Assembly (NCBI RefSeq): GCF_014191255.1
Contig: NZ_JACHWH010000006.1
Span: forward strand, 186,001 to 250,000
From: Amycolatopsis bartoniae
Lineage (GTDB): Bacteria > Actinomycetota > Actinomycetes > Mycobacteriales > Pseudonocardiaceae
Reading direction: 5' to 3'
DNA: 64,000 nucleotides
The position numbers and the translations under genes are program-made. Position 1 is the stretch's first letter. Each line of letters starts with the position of its first letter. This document shows, in pieces, positions 25,451 to 32,524 of this stretch. The notes beneath the pieces were generated by a model. It was given only the letters and a program-made list of their open reading frames with translations, did not search any database and had not been told where the DNA came from.

Positions 25451-26254
25451 GTGGCCGAACCGATCAGCCCGACCGACCCCGCCGCCAAGCTGCTGCTCTC
25501 GCACGGCCGGATGGAGGTCGAGGGCAGGCTGGTGGACGCCTCGAACGTCACCCTGTTCTGCTCGGTGGAGCTCGACGGCATGGCCGCGAACGCGGTGTAC
25601 AAGCCGGTGTCGGGCGAGCGGCCGCTGTGGGACTTCCCGGACGGCACGCTCGCCGGGCGCGAGGTGGCCACCTACCTGCTGTCCGACGCGTCCGGGCTGG
25701 GCACGATCCCGCCGACGGTGCTGCGGGACGGGCCGTTCGGCTCCGGCATGGTGCAGCTGTGGATCGAGACCTCCGAGGAGGAGCTGATCGACGTGCGCGC
25801 CCCGGAGGACGTCCCGCCCGGCTGGCGCGTCGTGCTGCACGCCCACGACCGGCTCGGTGAGCCCGCGGTGCTCACGCACGCCGACCACCCCGGCATCCGT
25901 GACCTGGCGGTGCTCGACGTGATCGCCAACAACACCGACCGCAAGGGCGGGCACGTGCTCGCCGGCGTGGACGGGCGCGTGTACGGGGTGGACCACGGCA
26001 TCTGCCTGCACGCGGAGCCGAAGCTGCGCACGGTGCTGTGGGGCTGGATCGGCGAGCCCCTGCCGGAGGAGGCCGTCGAACGGCTGCGCGCGCTGCCGGA
26101 GAAGATCTACGGCCCGCTCGGCGAGGAGCTTTCAGAGCACCTGACGGGCCTGGAGATCAGCGCGATCGCGGACCGCGCGGAGGCCCTGCTGACGGCGGGC
26201 GTGTTCCCGCAACCGGGCGACGACTGGCGCGCGGTCCCCTGGCCGCTGTTCTGA
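25451..26254 (+). CDS. SCO1664 family protein, PI3/PI4-kinase-like fold
   Basis: A 267-residue conserved actinobacterial protein (TIGR03843-like). The segment RDLAVLDVIANNTDRKGGHVL followed by RVYGVDHGICLH resembles the catalytic 'D..x.N.DR..GN' plus 'iDhg' motifs of PI3/PI4-kinase and HipA-like kinases, so nucleotide-dependent phosphotransfer is plausible but unproven. The start is GTG 25451, 6 bp after DUF3090. A long palindromic hairpin follows the stop. Together with DUF3090 it forms a conserved two-gene unit of unknown role. Confidence 0.83.
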   Translation: MAEPISPTDPAAKLLLSHGRMEVEGRLVDASNVTLFCSVELDGMAANAVYKPVSGERPLWDFPDGTLAGREVATYLLSDASGLGTIPPTVLRDGPFGSGMVQLWIETSEEELIDVRAPEDVPPGWRVVLHAHDRLGEPAVLTHADHPGIRDLAVLDVIANNTDRKGGHVLAGVDGRVYGVDHGICLHAEPKLRTVLWGWIGEPLPEEAVERLRALPEKIYGPLGEELSEHLTGLEISAIADRAEALLTAGVFPQPGDDWRAVPWPLF

Positions 26255-26266
26255 CCCTCGACGCTG

Positions 26267-26284
26267 CCGGCCGGGCCCGGCCGG
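26267..26284 (+). terminator. perfect GC palindrome, likely terminator
   Basis: CCGGCCGGGCCCGGCCGG is an 18-bp perfect palindrome, 13 bp after the SCO1664-family stop codon. As RNA it would fold into a very stable hairpin; no U-tract follows. Confidence 0.5.
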
Positions 26285-26460
26285 TGGCCCGCTTCGGCCC
26301 GGAGTGGCCCCGTGGTGCGACGAGCTGCCCGGCTTGGTGGACCTGCCCTCGCTGGGTGACGGCGTGCGGCAGATGTTCGAGCCCGCCGGGCTGATGGCGG
26401 CCATCGACCCGGTGCCGCCCGTTCCTAGCGCTGCCGCCAATCCGGTGAGCGTGTTCACTC

Positions 26461-26483
26461 GAACTACCGGTATCCGCCGCGTG
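26461..26483 (+). promoter_or_regulatory. candidate ECF-type promoter of the sigma/Asp23 operon
   Basis: CGAAC (ending at 26464) and CGTGA (from 26480) are separated by 15 bp, similar to the AAC/CGT core of many autoregulated ECF promoters. It lies about 60 bp before the sigma factor start. This is a pattern match only. Confidence 0.3.
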
Positions 26484-26541
26484 ACGTTGCGCGGCGGCGG
26501 GTGTCTGGCATACCGAAGGGCATCGACGAGTGGGGGTGCGA

Positions 26542-27108
26542 GTGACCGCGATGGCCAAGGCGGCGGAGCCGTCGCTGGACGACGCGACCCTGGTGGCCAG
26601 GGCGCGCGACGGCGACATCCGCGCCTACGAGGAGCTGGTGCGCCGGTACCAGGGCCCGATGTACCGGCTCGCGCTGCGCATGCTCGCCAGCGCGGGCGAC
26701 GCCGAGGACGTGGTGCAGGACGTGTTCCTCACCGCCTGGCGGCGCCTGCCGCAGCTGCGGCAGGACGCGGCGTTCGTGGGCTGGCTGTACCGGACCACGA
26801 CCAACCGGTGCCTCAACGCGATCCGCGCGCGGCGCCCCGTCGCCGACGTCGATCCCGACACCACCGAGACCCCCCGCGGCGACGCCCGGCCCGAGCACGC
26901 AGTCGAGATCAGCGCTCAGCTCGCGGCGCTCACCGAGGCGCTGCGGACGCTCACCCCCGAGCAGCGGGCCTGCTGGCTGCTGCGGGAGGTCCACGGCCGG
27001 ACCTACGAGGAGATCGCGGCGGCGGTGGACGGTTCGACCACGGCGGTCCGCGGGCGCATCGCCCGTGCCCGCGCCCAGCTGGCGGAGGTGATGCGGCCAT
27101 GGCAGTAG
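26542..27108 (+). CDS. ECF-type RNA polymerase sigma factor
   Basis: A sigma-70 family ECF factor of about 188 residues. Region 2 contains DIRAYEELVRRYQGPMYRLALRML and DAEDVVQDVFLTAWRRLPQ, the usual 'A-E-D-x-x-Q-x-x-F' core-binding motif. Region 4 contains LTPEQRACWLLREVHGRTYEEIAAAV followed by the HTH VRGRIARARAQL. The start is uncertain among GTG 26530, GTG 26542 (GGGGG five bases upstream; chosen) and ATG 26551. Its stop overlaps the next start by 10 bp, and that next protein carries an anti-sigma-like zinc motif. It heads the nine-gene Asp23 operon and probably controls it. Confidence 0.9.
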   Translation: MTAMAKAAEPSLDDATLVARARDGDIRAYEELVRRYQGPMYRLALRMLASAGDAEDVVQDVFLTAWRRLPQLRQDAAFVGWLYRTTTNRCLNAIRARRPVADVDPDTTETPRGDARPEHAVEISAQLAALTEALRTLTPEQRACWLLREVHGRTYEEIAAAVDGSTTAVRGRIARARAQLAEVMRPWQ

Positions 27109-27647
27109 AGACGAGCTACGACCTGCCGTGCGGGCGGTCGCTGGACCAGGTGTGGCAGCACCTCGACGCGCCCGACGAGCACCAGCGGGGCTGCCCGCAC
27201 TGCTCGACCGCCCGCGGGAGCCTGCGGGCGCTGCGCGACGCGACGGCGGAGCTGACCGCCGAGCGGCCCGAGCCCCGCCGCGACCTGACCGACCGGATCA
27301 TGGCCGCGGTCCGCGCCGAGGTGCGCCGCCGCGGCGACATGCTGCCCGTGCGCGCTGACGAACCCGGCGAGCTGGTGCTGAGCGAGCAGGCCGTCGCCGT
27401 GGTGCTGCGCTACGCCGCCGACGAGCTCGACGGCGTGCGGGCCCGTCGCTGCCGTGTGCACGCCCTCGGCCGCGACGACGACGGCGAGACGGTGCTGCAC
27501 GCGGAGCTGACCGTCACGGTGGCCTACCGCGACGACCTGGCCGAGCTGCTGGCGGCCCTGCGGGAACGCCTCCGCGGCGCGTGCGCGGCCAGTGTCGGCC
27601 TGCGCCTGGGGCGACTCGACATCGAGGTGGCGGATCTCCATGAGTAG
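27099..27647 (+). CDS. ZAS-like anti-sigma motif fused to an Asp23/Gls24-like domain
   Basis: A 182-residue soluble protein. Near the N-terminus DEHQRGCPHC gives H28-x3-C32-x2-C35, exactly the spacing of zinc-binding anti-sigma (ZAS) factors. The following helix and linker (about 40-85) lead to a domain resembling Asp23/Gls24: LVLSEQAVAVVLRYAADELDGV (about 88-109), then LHAELTVTVAYRDDLAELLAALRERL and GLRLGRLDIEVADL. I infer it binds the ECF sigma factor whose gene overlaps it by 10 bp and senses the Asp23 envelope complex encoded downstream. No transmembrane segment is present. The fold assignment for the second half is by pattern. Confidence 0.7.
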   Translation: MAVETSYDLPCGRSLDQVWQHLDAPDEHQRGCPHCSTARGSLRALRDATAELTAERPEPRRDLTDRIMAAVRAEVRRRGDMLPVRADEPGELVLSEQAVAVVLRYAADELDGVRARRCRVHALGRDDDGETVLHAELTVTVAYRDDLAELLAALRERLRGACAASVGLRLGRLDIEVADLHE

Positions 27648-28011
27648 GGACATCGAGTGGATCGTCGAGGAGCCGGTGGTGGCGGCGGTCGCCGCCGACG
27701 CCGCGCGCCGCACGCCCGGCGTCGTCCGGCTCGAAACCGGGGTCGGCCGGCTCGTGCGGGAGTGGGGACGGGCGAGGTGGCAGCAGGTCAAGGGCCTCAC
27801 CCCGGCGCCCGCGGAGGGTGTGCTGGTCGAGCCGGCCGGGGACGCGGTCAAGGTCCGGCTCGGCATCGCCACCGCCGGGCACACCCAGGCCGCGGCCGTC
27901 GCCCGCCGGGTGCAGCGCGAGGTGCGGGGCGCGGTCCGCCGTGACACCGGCCTCGACGTCGCGGAGGTGTCGGTGGCCGTGCTCGACATCGAACCGGGAG
28001 GTGTCCGGTGA
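27640..28011 (+). CDS. Asp23/Gls24-like protein
   Basis: A 123-residue protein whose ATG overlaps the previous stop by 8 bp. It has the Asp23/Gls24 pattern: VVAAVAADAARRTPGVVRLETGV at the front, a strand VKVRLGIATAGHTQAAAVARRVQREVRGAV, and the terminal GLDVAEVSVAVLDIEPG. Compared with classical members it lacks the N-terminal 'G.i.is..vv..ia' lead. Likely part of a membrane-associated Asp23 complex with the AmaP anchor encoded at the end of the operon. Confidence 0.7.
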   Translation: MSRDIEWIVEEPVVAAVAADAARRTPGVVRLETGVGRLVREWGRARWQQVKGLTPAPAEGVLVEPAGDAVKVRLGIATAGHTQAAAVARRVQREVRGAVRRDTGLDVAEVSVAVLDIEPGGVR

Positions 28012-28322
28012 CCGCCCGCGCGGAGCTGGTCGCCCGGCTGCTCACCGCACTGTCCACAATAGACGGGTTGCGCCCGGCGCCACCGCTGATGCGCACCGTG
28101 CCAGGGCGCAACCTCGACGCGCTCGCCATTGACGCGGACACCGAACTGGTGCAGATCCGGCTCGTCGCGACCGCGCTGCCGCTGCCGCCCCGGCTCGCCG
28201 AAGCCGCCGAAGCGGTGGCGAAGGCACTCGTCGGCACGCCGTACGCCGGCGCGCACGTACGGCTCGTCGTGACCGATGTGGACGGTGCCGCGTTCACGAA
28301 ACCGCCCCGAACCGGTGCGTGA
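28008..28322 (+). CDS. small Asp23-operon protein
   Basis: A 104-residue protein starting at GTG 28008, overlapping the preceding stop by 4 bp. No signal or membrane helix is visible. The last third (LAEAAEAVAKALVGTPYAGAHVRLVVTDVDGAAF) resembles the terminal helix-strand of Asp23 domains; the front half (RAELVARLLTALSTIDGLRPAP) does not match clearly. It may be a reduced Asp23-like subunit. Function unknown; conserved position in the operon is the main clue. Confidence 0.6.
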   Translation: MTARAELVARLLTALSTIDGLRPAPPLMRTVPGRNLDALAIDADTELVQIRLVATALPLPPRLAEAAEAVAKALVGTPYAGAHVRLVVTDVDGAAFTKPPRTGA

Positions 28323-28382
28323 GTTTCTCCCGTTCCCCGTGTCTTTCCGGTAGCACACCCGAACACGAGAAGGAGGGCCGAC

Positions 28383-28841
28383 ATGGCCGCGAGCACCGAA
28401 GAAAGCCGTGCCACCACGGTGACCCGCTCGGAGACCAGCACCCCGCTGGTCACCAGCCACGGCACCACCACGATCGCCAGTACCGTCGTGCAGAAGATCG
28501 CCGGGCTGGCCGCGCGCGAGATCGCCGGCGTGTACGACCTGGGCGGCGGTGTGACCCGGGCGTTCGGCGCGCTGCGCGAGCGCATCCCGGGAGCCAACGC
28601 CAGCGCCGGGCAGGGCGTGTCGGTCGAGGTGGGGGAGAAGCAGGCCGCGGTGGACCTGCAGCTCGTCGTCGAGTACGGCGTGTCCATCGCCGACCTCGCG
28701 CGCGCCGTGCGCACCAACACCATCACCGCGATCGAGCAGATGACCGGGCTGGAGGTCGTCGAGGTCAACATCGTCGTCAACGACGTGCACCTGCCCGAGG
28801 ACGACGCCGCCGAGGTCCCGGTCACCGGGCGGGTGGAGTAG
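28383..28841 (+). CDS. Asp23/Gls24 family envelope stress response protein
   Basis: A 152-residue canonical Asp23/Gls24 (DUF322) protein: GTTTIASTVVQKIAGLAAREIAGVYDLGGGVTRAF, split across residues 28-62, followed by GQGVSVEVGEKQAAVDLQLVVEYG and the end GLEVVEVNIVVNDVHLP. It has its own strong ribosome site (AGAAGGAGG) after a 60-bp gap, the only real gap in the operon, so it may be made in excess of the others. In Gram-positive bacteria the family coats the inner membrane via AmaP and responds to alkaline or envelope stress. Confidence 0.92.
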   Translation: MAASTEESRATTVTRSETSTPLVTSHGTTTIASTVVQKIAGLAAREIAGVYDLGGGVTRAFGALRERIPGANASAGQGVSVEVGEKQAAVDLQLVVEYGVSIADLARAVRTNTITAIEQMTGLEVVEVNIVVNDVHLPEDDAAEVPVTGRVE

Positions 28842-28844
28842 ACC

Positions 28845-29021
28845 ATGAGCCCGACCGTCCTGGGCCTGCTCACCGGGCTCGTGCTGGGCCTGGCCGCCGC
28901 GTTCGGCGGCTTTGGTGCCTTCGTCGTCGTCGCCGTGCTCGGCGGGCTCGGCCTGCTCGCGGGCCGCGCGCTCGAAGGCAAGCTCGACCTGTCGCAGCTG
29001 ATGGGGCGGGACCGGCGATGA
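28845..29021 (+). CDS. DUF2273-like small membrane protein (58 residues)
   Basis: A 58-residue ORF beginning MSPTVLGLLTGLVLGLAAAF with a second hydrophobic stretch FVVVAVLGGLGLLAGRAL and a short polar tail ending LMGRDRR. Two membrane helices are separated by a glycine-rich turn, matching the DUF2273 type commonly found in Asp23/AmaP operons. It starts 3 bp after the Asp23 gene and its TGA overlaps the next ATG by 4 bp. It is easily missed because of its size. Confidence 0.82.
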   Translation: MSPTVLGLLTGLVLGLAAAFGGFGAFVVVAVLGGLGLLAGRALEGKLDLSQLMGRDRR

Positions 29022-29386
29022 CCGTCACCGGCCTCCCGCCCGCGGCACGGGGCACCACCACCGTCAGCGAGCGGGCGGTCCAGCGGATCGCGACGCGGCT
29101 GGTGGTGGACATGGAGGACGTCGGCGGCACCGCGCGCCGGCTGTTGGGCGTCACCGTCGCCGACGACGAGGCGCCCAAGGTCGCCGCCACCGTCCGGCAC
29201 GAGCACGTGACGCTGGACGTCGAGCTGTCGGTGCCCTATCCGGCGTCGGTCGCGCGGACCACGGAAGCGGCCCGGGCACAGCTCACCCGCGACGTCGGGG
29301 AGCTGACCGGGCTGACCGTGGACCGCGTCGACGTCACCGTCACCGCGCTGCGCGGCGACCGGGCGGCGGGGAGGCGGGTGCGGTGA
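29018..29386 (+). CDS. Asp23/Gls24 family protein
   Basis: A 122-residue Asp23-domain protein whose ATG overlaps the DUF2273-like stop. It opens GTTTVSERAVQRIATRLVVDM, has central VAATVRHEHVTLDVELSVPYPASVARTTEAARAQL (listed by segments) and closes GLTVDRVDVTVTALRGD. The pattern is complete but somewhat diverged from the 28383 paralogue. Presumably it is another subunit of the same membrane-proximal assembly. The next GTG overlaps its stop by four bases. Confidence 0.85.
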   Translation: MTVTGLPPAARGTTTVSERAVQRIATRLVVDMEDVGGTARRLLGVTVADDEAPKVAATVRHEHVTLDVELSVPYPASVARTTEAARAQLTRDVGELTGLTVDRVDVTVTALRGDRAAGRRVR

Positions 29387-29895
29387 TCCGCCGGTCCCGT
29401 CGCAGCCTGCCCGCCACCGTCGTCGCGCTCGTGGGGCTCGCGCTGTGCGCGCTCGTCGCGACCAGTGCCGTGCAGCTGCTGCTGCACAAGTCCCCGGTGC
29501 TGGACTACGCCCGCGCCGCCGGTTTCGCGCACCGTACACAATGGAGCGACTTGCCGGTCGTCATCGGCGGTGGCGTACTCGCCGCGCTGGGACTGCTCCT
29601 GCTCGCCGGGGCGCTGCTGCCGGGCCGCGCGCTCGTGCTGCCCCTGGGCGACGAGCGGGTACCGGCCGGGGCGGGCGCCCGCAGCATGGCGGCGGTGCTG
29701 CGCTCGGCCGCGGAGTCGGTCGAGGGCGTGGACAGCGCGAAGCTCAAGCTGCGGCGCAAGAAGGTCACCGCGAGGGTCGCCGCCACGCGGCTCGCGTCGG
29801 AGGACCTGGCCGAGCGGGTGCGGGCCGCGCTGGAGGACCAGCTCGACCGCATCGGCCCGGCGGTGCGGCCGAGCACGAGGGTGAGGATCTCCTGA
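29383..29895 (+). CDS. DUF6286 domain membrane protein
   Basis: A 170-residue protein with two N-terminal membrane helices: LPATVVALVGLALCALVATSAV (about 8-29) and DLPVVIGGGVLAALGLLLLAGAL (about 54-76). A cytoplasmic C-terminal domain follows (about 95-170) with SMAAVLRSAAESVEGVDSAKLKLRRKKVTARVA in pieces and a terminal VRAALEDQLDRIGPAVRPSTRVRI. The family normally accompanies Asp23 and AmaP in actinobacteria. Start is GTG 29383. Confidence 0.8.
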   Translation: MIRRSRRSLPATVVALVGLALCALVATSAVQLLLHKSPVLDYARAAGFAHRTQWSDLPVVIGGGVLAALGLLLLAGALLPGRALVLPLGDERVPAGAGARSMAAVLRSAAESVEGVDSAKLKLRRKKVTARVAATRLASEDLAERVRAALEDQLDRIGPAVRPSTRVRIS

Positions 29896-30467
29896 TGGCC
29901 AGTCTCAACCGGCCCGCCCGGCTCAACCGCACACTGCTCGCCCTCACGGGGCTGCTGTTGCTGGCCGCGGGGGCGTTCGCGATCACCACCGCCTACGGGT
30001 GGCTGCCGCTGCTGGACCGCGACCGGCCGCTGGTGCCGGGCACGCAGCTGCCGCCGACCTGGGTGCTGTACGTGGTGATCGTCGCGGCGGTCGTGCTGGG
30101 CCTGCTGTTCCTGCGGTGGCTCGGGGCGCAGGCGTTGCGGCGCCCGAAGACCACGACGTGGCGGTGGGAGAGCGTGGCGGCCGAAGGTGTGACCCGGCTC
30201 GACGGCGGCCTGGCCACCGGCCCGTTCGCCGACGAGGTCGCCCAGTACCCGGGCGTGGAGTCGGCCGACGCGACGCTGTCGGGCACGCAGGACGCCCCGA
30301 CGCTGCTGGTGACCGTCACGGCCGGCCCGGAAGCAGACCTGGCCCAGCTGCGAGAGCGCATCGCGGACGACGGCGTGGCGCGGCTCAAGCAGGCCCTGGA
30401 CCTCGACGCGCTGCCGACCGTGGTGGAGTTCCGCTTCGCCGACCAGCCGGGGACGCGGGTGCGTTAG
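29895..30467 (+). CDS. amaP: alkaline shock response membrane anchor AmaP-like protein
   Basis: A 190-residue protein closing the operon. Its ATG overlaps the previous TGA by one base. Two membrane helices (LALTGLLLLAAGAFAITTAYG, about 14-34, and VLYVVIVAAVVLGLLFLRWL, about 57-76) flank an extracytoplasmic loop. The C-terminal cytoplasmic region (about 95-190) carries an alternating pattern of strands and helices (VESADATLSGTQDAPTLLVTV). By family precedent it recruits Asp23 proteins to the membrane. Confidence 0.78.
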   Translation: MASLNRPARLNRTLLALTGLLLLAAGAFAITTAYGWLPLLDRDRPLVPGTQLPPTWVLYVVIVAAVVLGLLFLRWLGAQALRRPKTTTWRWESVAAEGVTRLDGGLATGPFADEVAQYPGVESADATLSGTQDAPTLLVTVTAGPEADLAQLRERIADDGVARLKQALDLDALPTVVEFRFADQPGTRVR

Positions 30468-30512
30468 GTCGCCGGAATACGGCCTGGAGCGGGAGGTGGC
30501 TAGGGTCGCACC

Positions 30513-32060
30513 GTGCAGGAATCATCGACCGCGCAGCCGTTCAAGGGCTTCGCGCCGGCCGCCGACATCACCGTCGAACGCTACCTCTACCGCAGCCGCT
30601 CCAAGGGCGTGGAGACGGACACCGTCACCCGTGAGCCGGATGGTTCGCTTCGGGTCAGCACCTCGTGGGGACACTTCTTCCTCAGCCCACCGCTGGCGCG
30701 GTGGCTGGAGCAGGACAACACGGTGCTGACCTGGCAGCGGGTGCCGACCAGACAGGGCACGGCCCGTCATCTCTGCTTGGTCGACGAGGCCGGGAACATG
30801 CTGTGGCGTGAGAGCTCGGCCAGTACGACAGTGACGCCCCCACCGGCTGTGTCGTACGACTACGGCGGACCTGAGATGGGCTTGGGGTCCCGGCTGCGGC
30901 TGCAGTCCCTGACTTCCCCGTCGGGCTCGCACACCCTGTTGCACCACGACGACGGAAACCTGGTGCTCTACTGCAACGGCACCGGCACTGCGGTGTGGGC
31001 GACCGGCACGAGTTGGGTCGACGACAGCTGGGTCGACCTGACCCTGCGTGGCGACCTCGTGCTGCGCACCTCGTGTGGCGCCCCCGTCTGGCACTCGGAC
31101 ACCGCCGACGCGGGCGTGGAGCGGCTCGCCGTCCGCGACGACGGCACCTTTGCCCTGCTGGACGCCGCAGGAAAAGCCGTCTGGCGGATCGACCACCACG
31201 CACCCTGCACAGCGGCCGGGCACGTTCCGGCACGCGGCGCCGTCCTCCGACGCGGTCAGCAGCTCCGCAACCAATCCCTGACCTCCGCCGACGGTGGCAC
31301 GGTCCTGTACCACCGAGCCGGTGACGGCAACGGCGAAGGAACGAGACTGTTCCGCGCCGACGGGATACAGGTGTGGTGCGCGCCCGACTCCCGCGCCGCA
31401 GACAGCAGCCTGGCCCTCGACGAGGAAGGATTCCTGCAGATCCGGGCCGACGACGGCAGCGTTCTCGAACAACTGGCCGGTCCGGGAGACCACCTCGTCG
31501 TGGTACCGGGCGGAGAAGTCCGGCTCTGCGCCCAGGACGGCACGGTGGTGTGGCGCGAAGGCCAGCACGTGATCGGCGACCGCGACGAAATCGTGACGGC
31601 CGCCCCGCGCACGATCACCCCCACTGCCCTGGAGATGCTGCTCAACGCCGACTCCACCCCGGTCGTGCGCACCGACTTCTCCGACGACCACGCCTGGGAG
31701 ACCGCGCGGCGTGACCTCACCACACCCCGCGAATACTGGGATGACGAGGTCGTTCTCGACGCCACTGTGGTTGCCCTACCCGAGTTCGCGGGGTGGACGG
31801 GCGAAGAGCTCGCGACCCTGCTGTCACACACCGGACACGGGCGCCTCCTCGTGGTGGACGCGATCACACTCGCCTCCCCGGAGCATCCCGTCCTCGTCGT
31901 GGAGATCGACCCGGAACGCGACCGGCCACGATCCTTCCGCGCCACTCCGCGGGCGGTGCTGGACGTGGAAATCCAGCTCTCGACCGCCAACATGGACTGG
32001 GAGGACTTCAGCCGCTCGGCCGACCCCGACGACGTGCTCCGAACCTCCACTGCGGACTAG
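30513..32060 (+). CDS. bulb-type lectin repeats fused to DUF6924-like domain
   Basis: A 515-residue protein without signal peptide or membrane helix. Residues about 122-226 and 240-348 each resemble a bulb-type (GNA-like) mannose-binding lectin domain; the clearest motif is HHDDGNLVLYCNGTGTAVWATG (about 144-165), compare the lectin QxDxNxVxY site. The N-terminal 20-100 region looks like a further degenerate repeat. Residues about 380-511 match a DUF6924-like pattern: VVRTDFSDDHAWETARRDL, then HPVLVVEIDP, and QLSTANMDWEDF near the end. Codons are less GC-biased than in neighbours (ATA, AGA and ACA occur), which hints at acquisition. Function unknown; glycan binding is the only supported inference. 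Confidence 0.7.
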   Translation: MQESSTAQPFKGFAPAADITVERYLYRSRSKGVETDTVTREPDGSLRVSTSWGHFFLSPPLARWLEQDNTVLTWQRVPTRQGTARHLCLVDEAGNMLWRESSASTTVTPPPAVSYDYGGPEMGLGSRLRLQSLTSPSGSHTLLHHDDGNLVLYCNGTGTAVWATGTSWVDDSWVDLTLRGDLVLRTSCGAPVWHSDTADAGVERLAVRDDGTFALLDAAGKAVWRIDHHAPCTAAGHVPARGAVLRRGQQLRNQSLTSADGGTVLYHRAGDGNGEGTRLFRADGIQVWCAPDSRAADSSLALDEEGFLQIRADDGSVLEQLAGPGDHLVVVPGGEVRLCAQDGTVVWREGQHVIGDRDEIVTAAPRTITPTALEMLLNADSTPVVRTDFSDDHAWETARRDLTTPREYWDDEVVLDATVVALPEFAGWTGEELATLLSHTGHGRLLVVDAITLASPEHPVLVVEIDPERDRPRSFRATPRAVLDVEIQLSTANMDWEDFSRSADPDDVLRTSTAD

Positions 32061-32425
32061 ACGCTCGCCGCGTCGTAGGCCGCTCGCGCGACGGCGATGT
32101 CCGAGCGGTGGCGTTCGGCCCAGGACAGCAGGCCCGTGAGCGACGTGTACAGCTCGCGGGCCATGTCGGTGAGCGTGTACTCGACCTTCGGCGGCACCGT
32201 CGGGTACACCGTGCGCACCAGCAGGCCGTCGCGTTCGAGCTTGCGCAGGTTCAGCGTCAGCATGCGCCGGCTGATGCCCTCCACCGTGCGCTCCAGCTCG
32301 GTGAAGCGCACCGGGCCGTGCGCGGCCGCGACGAGGATCCCGATGCTCCACTTGCCGGCGACGTGGTCGAGCACCTCGGCGATCGGGCAGGCCTCGGTGT
32401 GCTGCGCGGTGGAAAGGTCCGTCAC
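32057..32425 (-). CDS. HxlR family transcriptional regulator
   Basis: A 122-residue winged-helix regulator starting at GTG 32425. The conserved cysteine typical of HxlR-family redox or electrophile sensors is present in HTEACPIAEVLDHVAGKWSIGIL (Cys13). The DNA-binding part is FTELERTVEGISRRMLTLNLRKLERDGLL and the wing VYPTVPPKVEYTLTDMAREL. It is divergent from an MFS exporter with a perfect palindrome between them, a typical self-regulated efflux pair. Its stop codon shares bases with the stop of the lectin gene (CTAG overlap). Confidence 0.92.
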   Translation of the reverse strand: MTDLSTAQHTEACPIAEVLDHVAGKWSIGILVAAAHGPVRFTELERTVEGISRRMLTLNLRKLERDGLLVRTVYPTVPPKVEYTLTDMARELYTSLTGLLSWAERHRSDIAVARAAYDAASV

Positions 32426-32468
32426 ACCCCGACCGTACCGCGCACACCGGACCTGGACGGTTACCTCC

Positions 32469-32485
32469 GTGTGCCACTGGCACAC
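32469..32485. promoter_or_regulatory. palindromic operator, likely for the HxlR regulator
   Basis: GTGTGCCACTGGCACAC has perfect 7-bp arms around a 3-bp centre and lies midway between the divergent HxlR and MFS starts. Confidence 0.65.
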
Positions 32486-32524
32486 CGATCTGCCTTCTTC
32501 CCGAAGCACCCACGGGCACACACG

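Noticed and set aside
26304-26529. Apparent coding stretch from GTG 26304 before the sigma factor
   Set aside because: About 40 codons look codon-biased (APWCDELPGLVDLPSLGDGV) but the frame then runs out of phase through the sigma gene, with no known homology or ribosome site. It might be a gene fragment; I could not support a feature.
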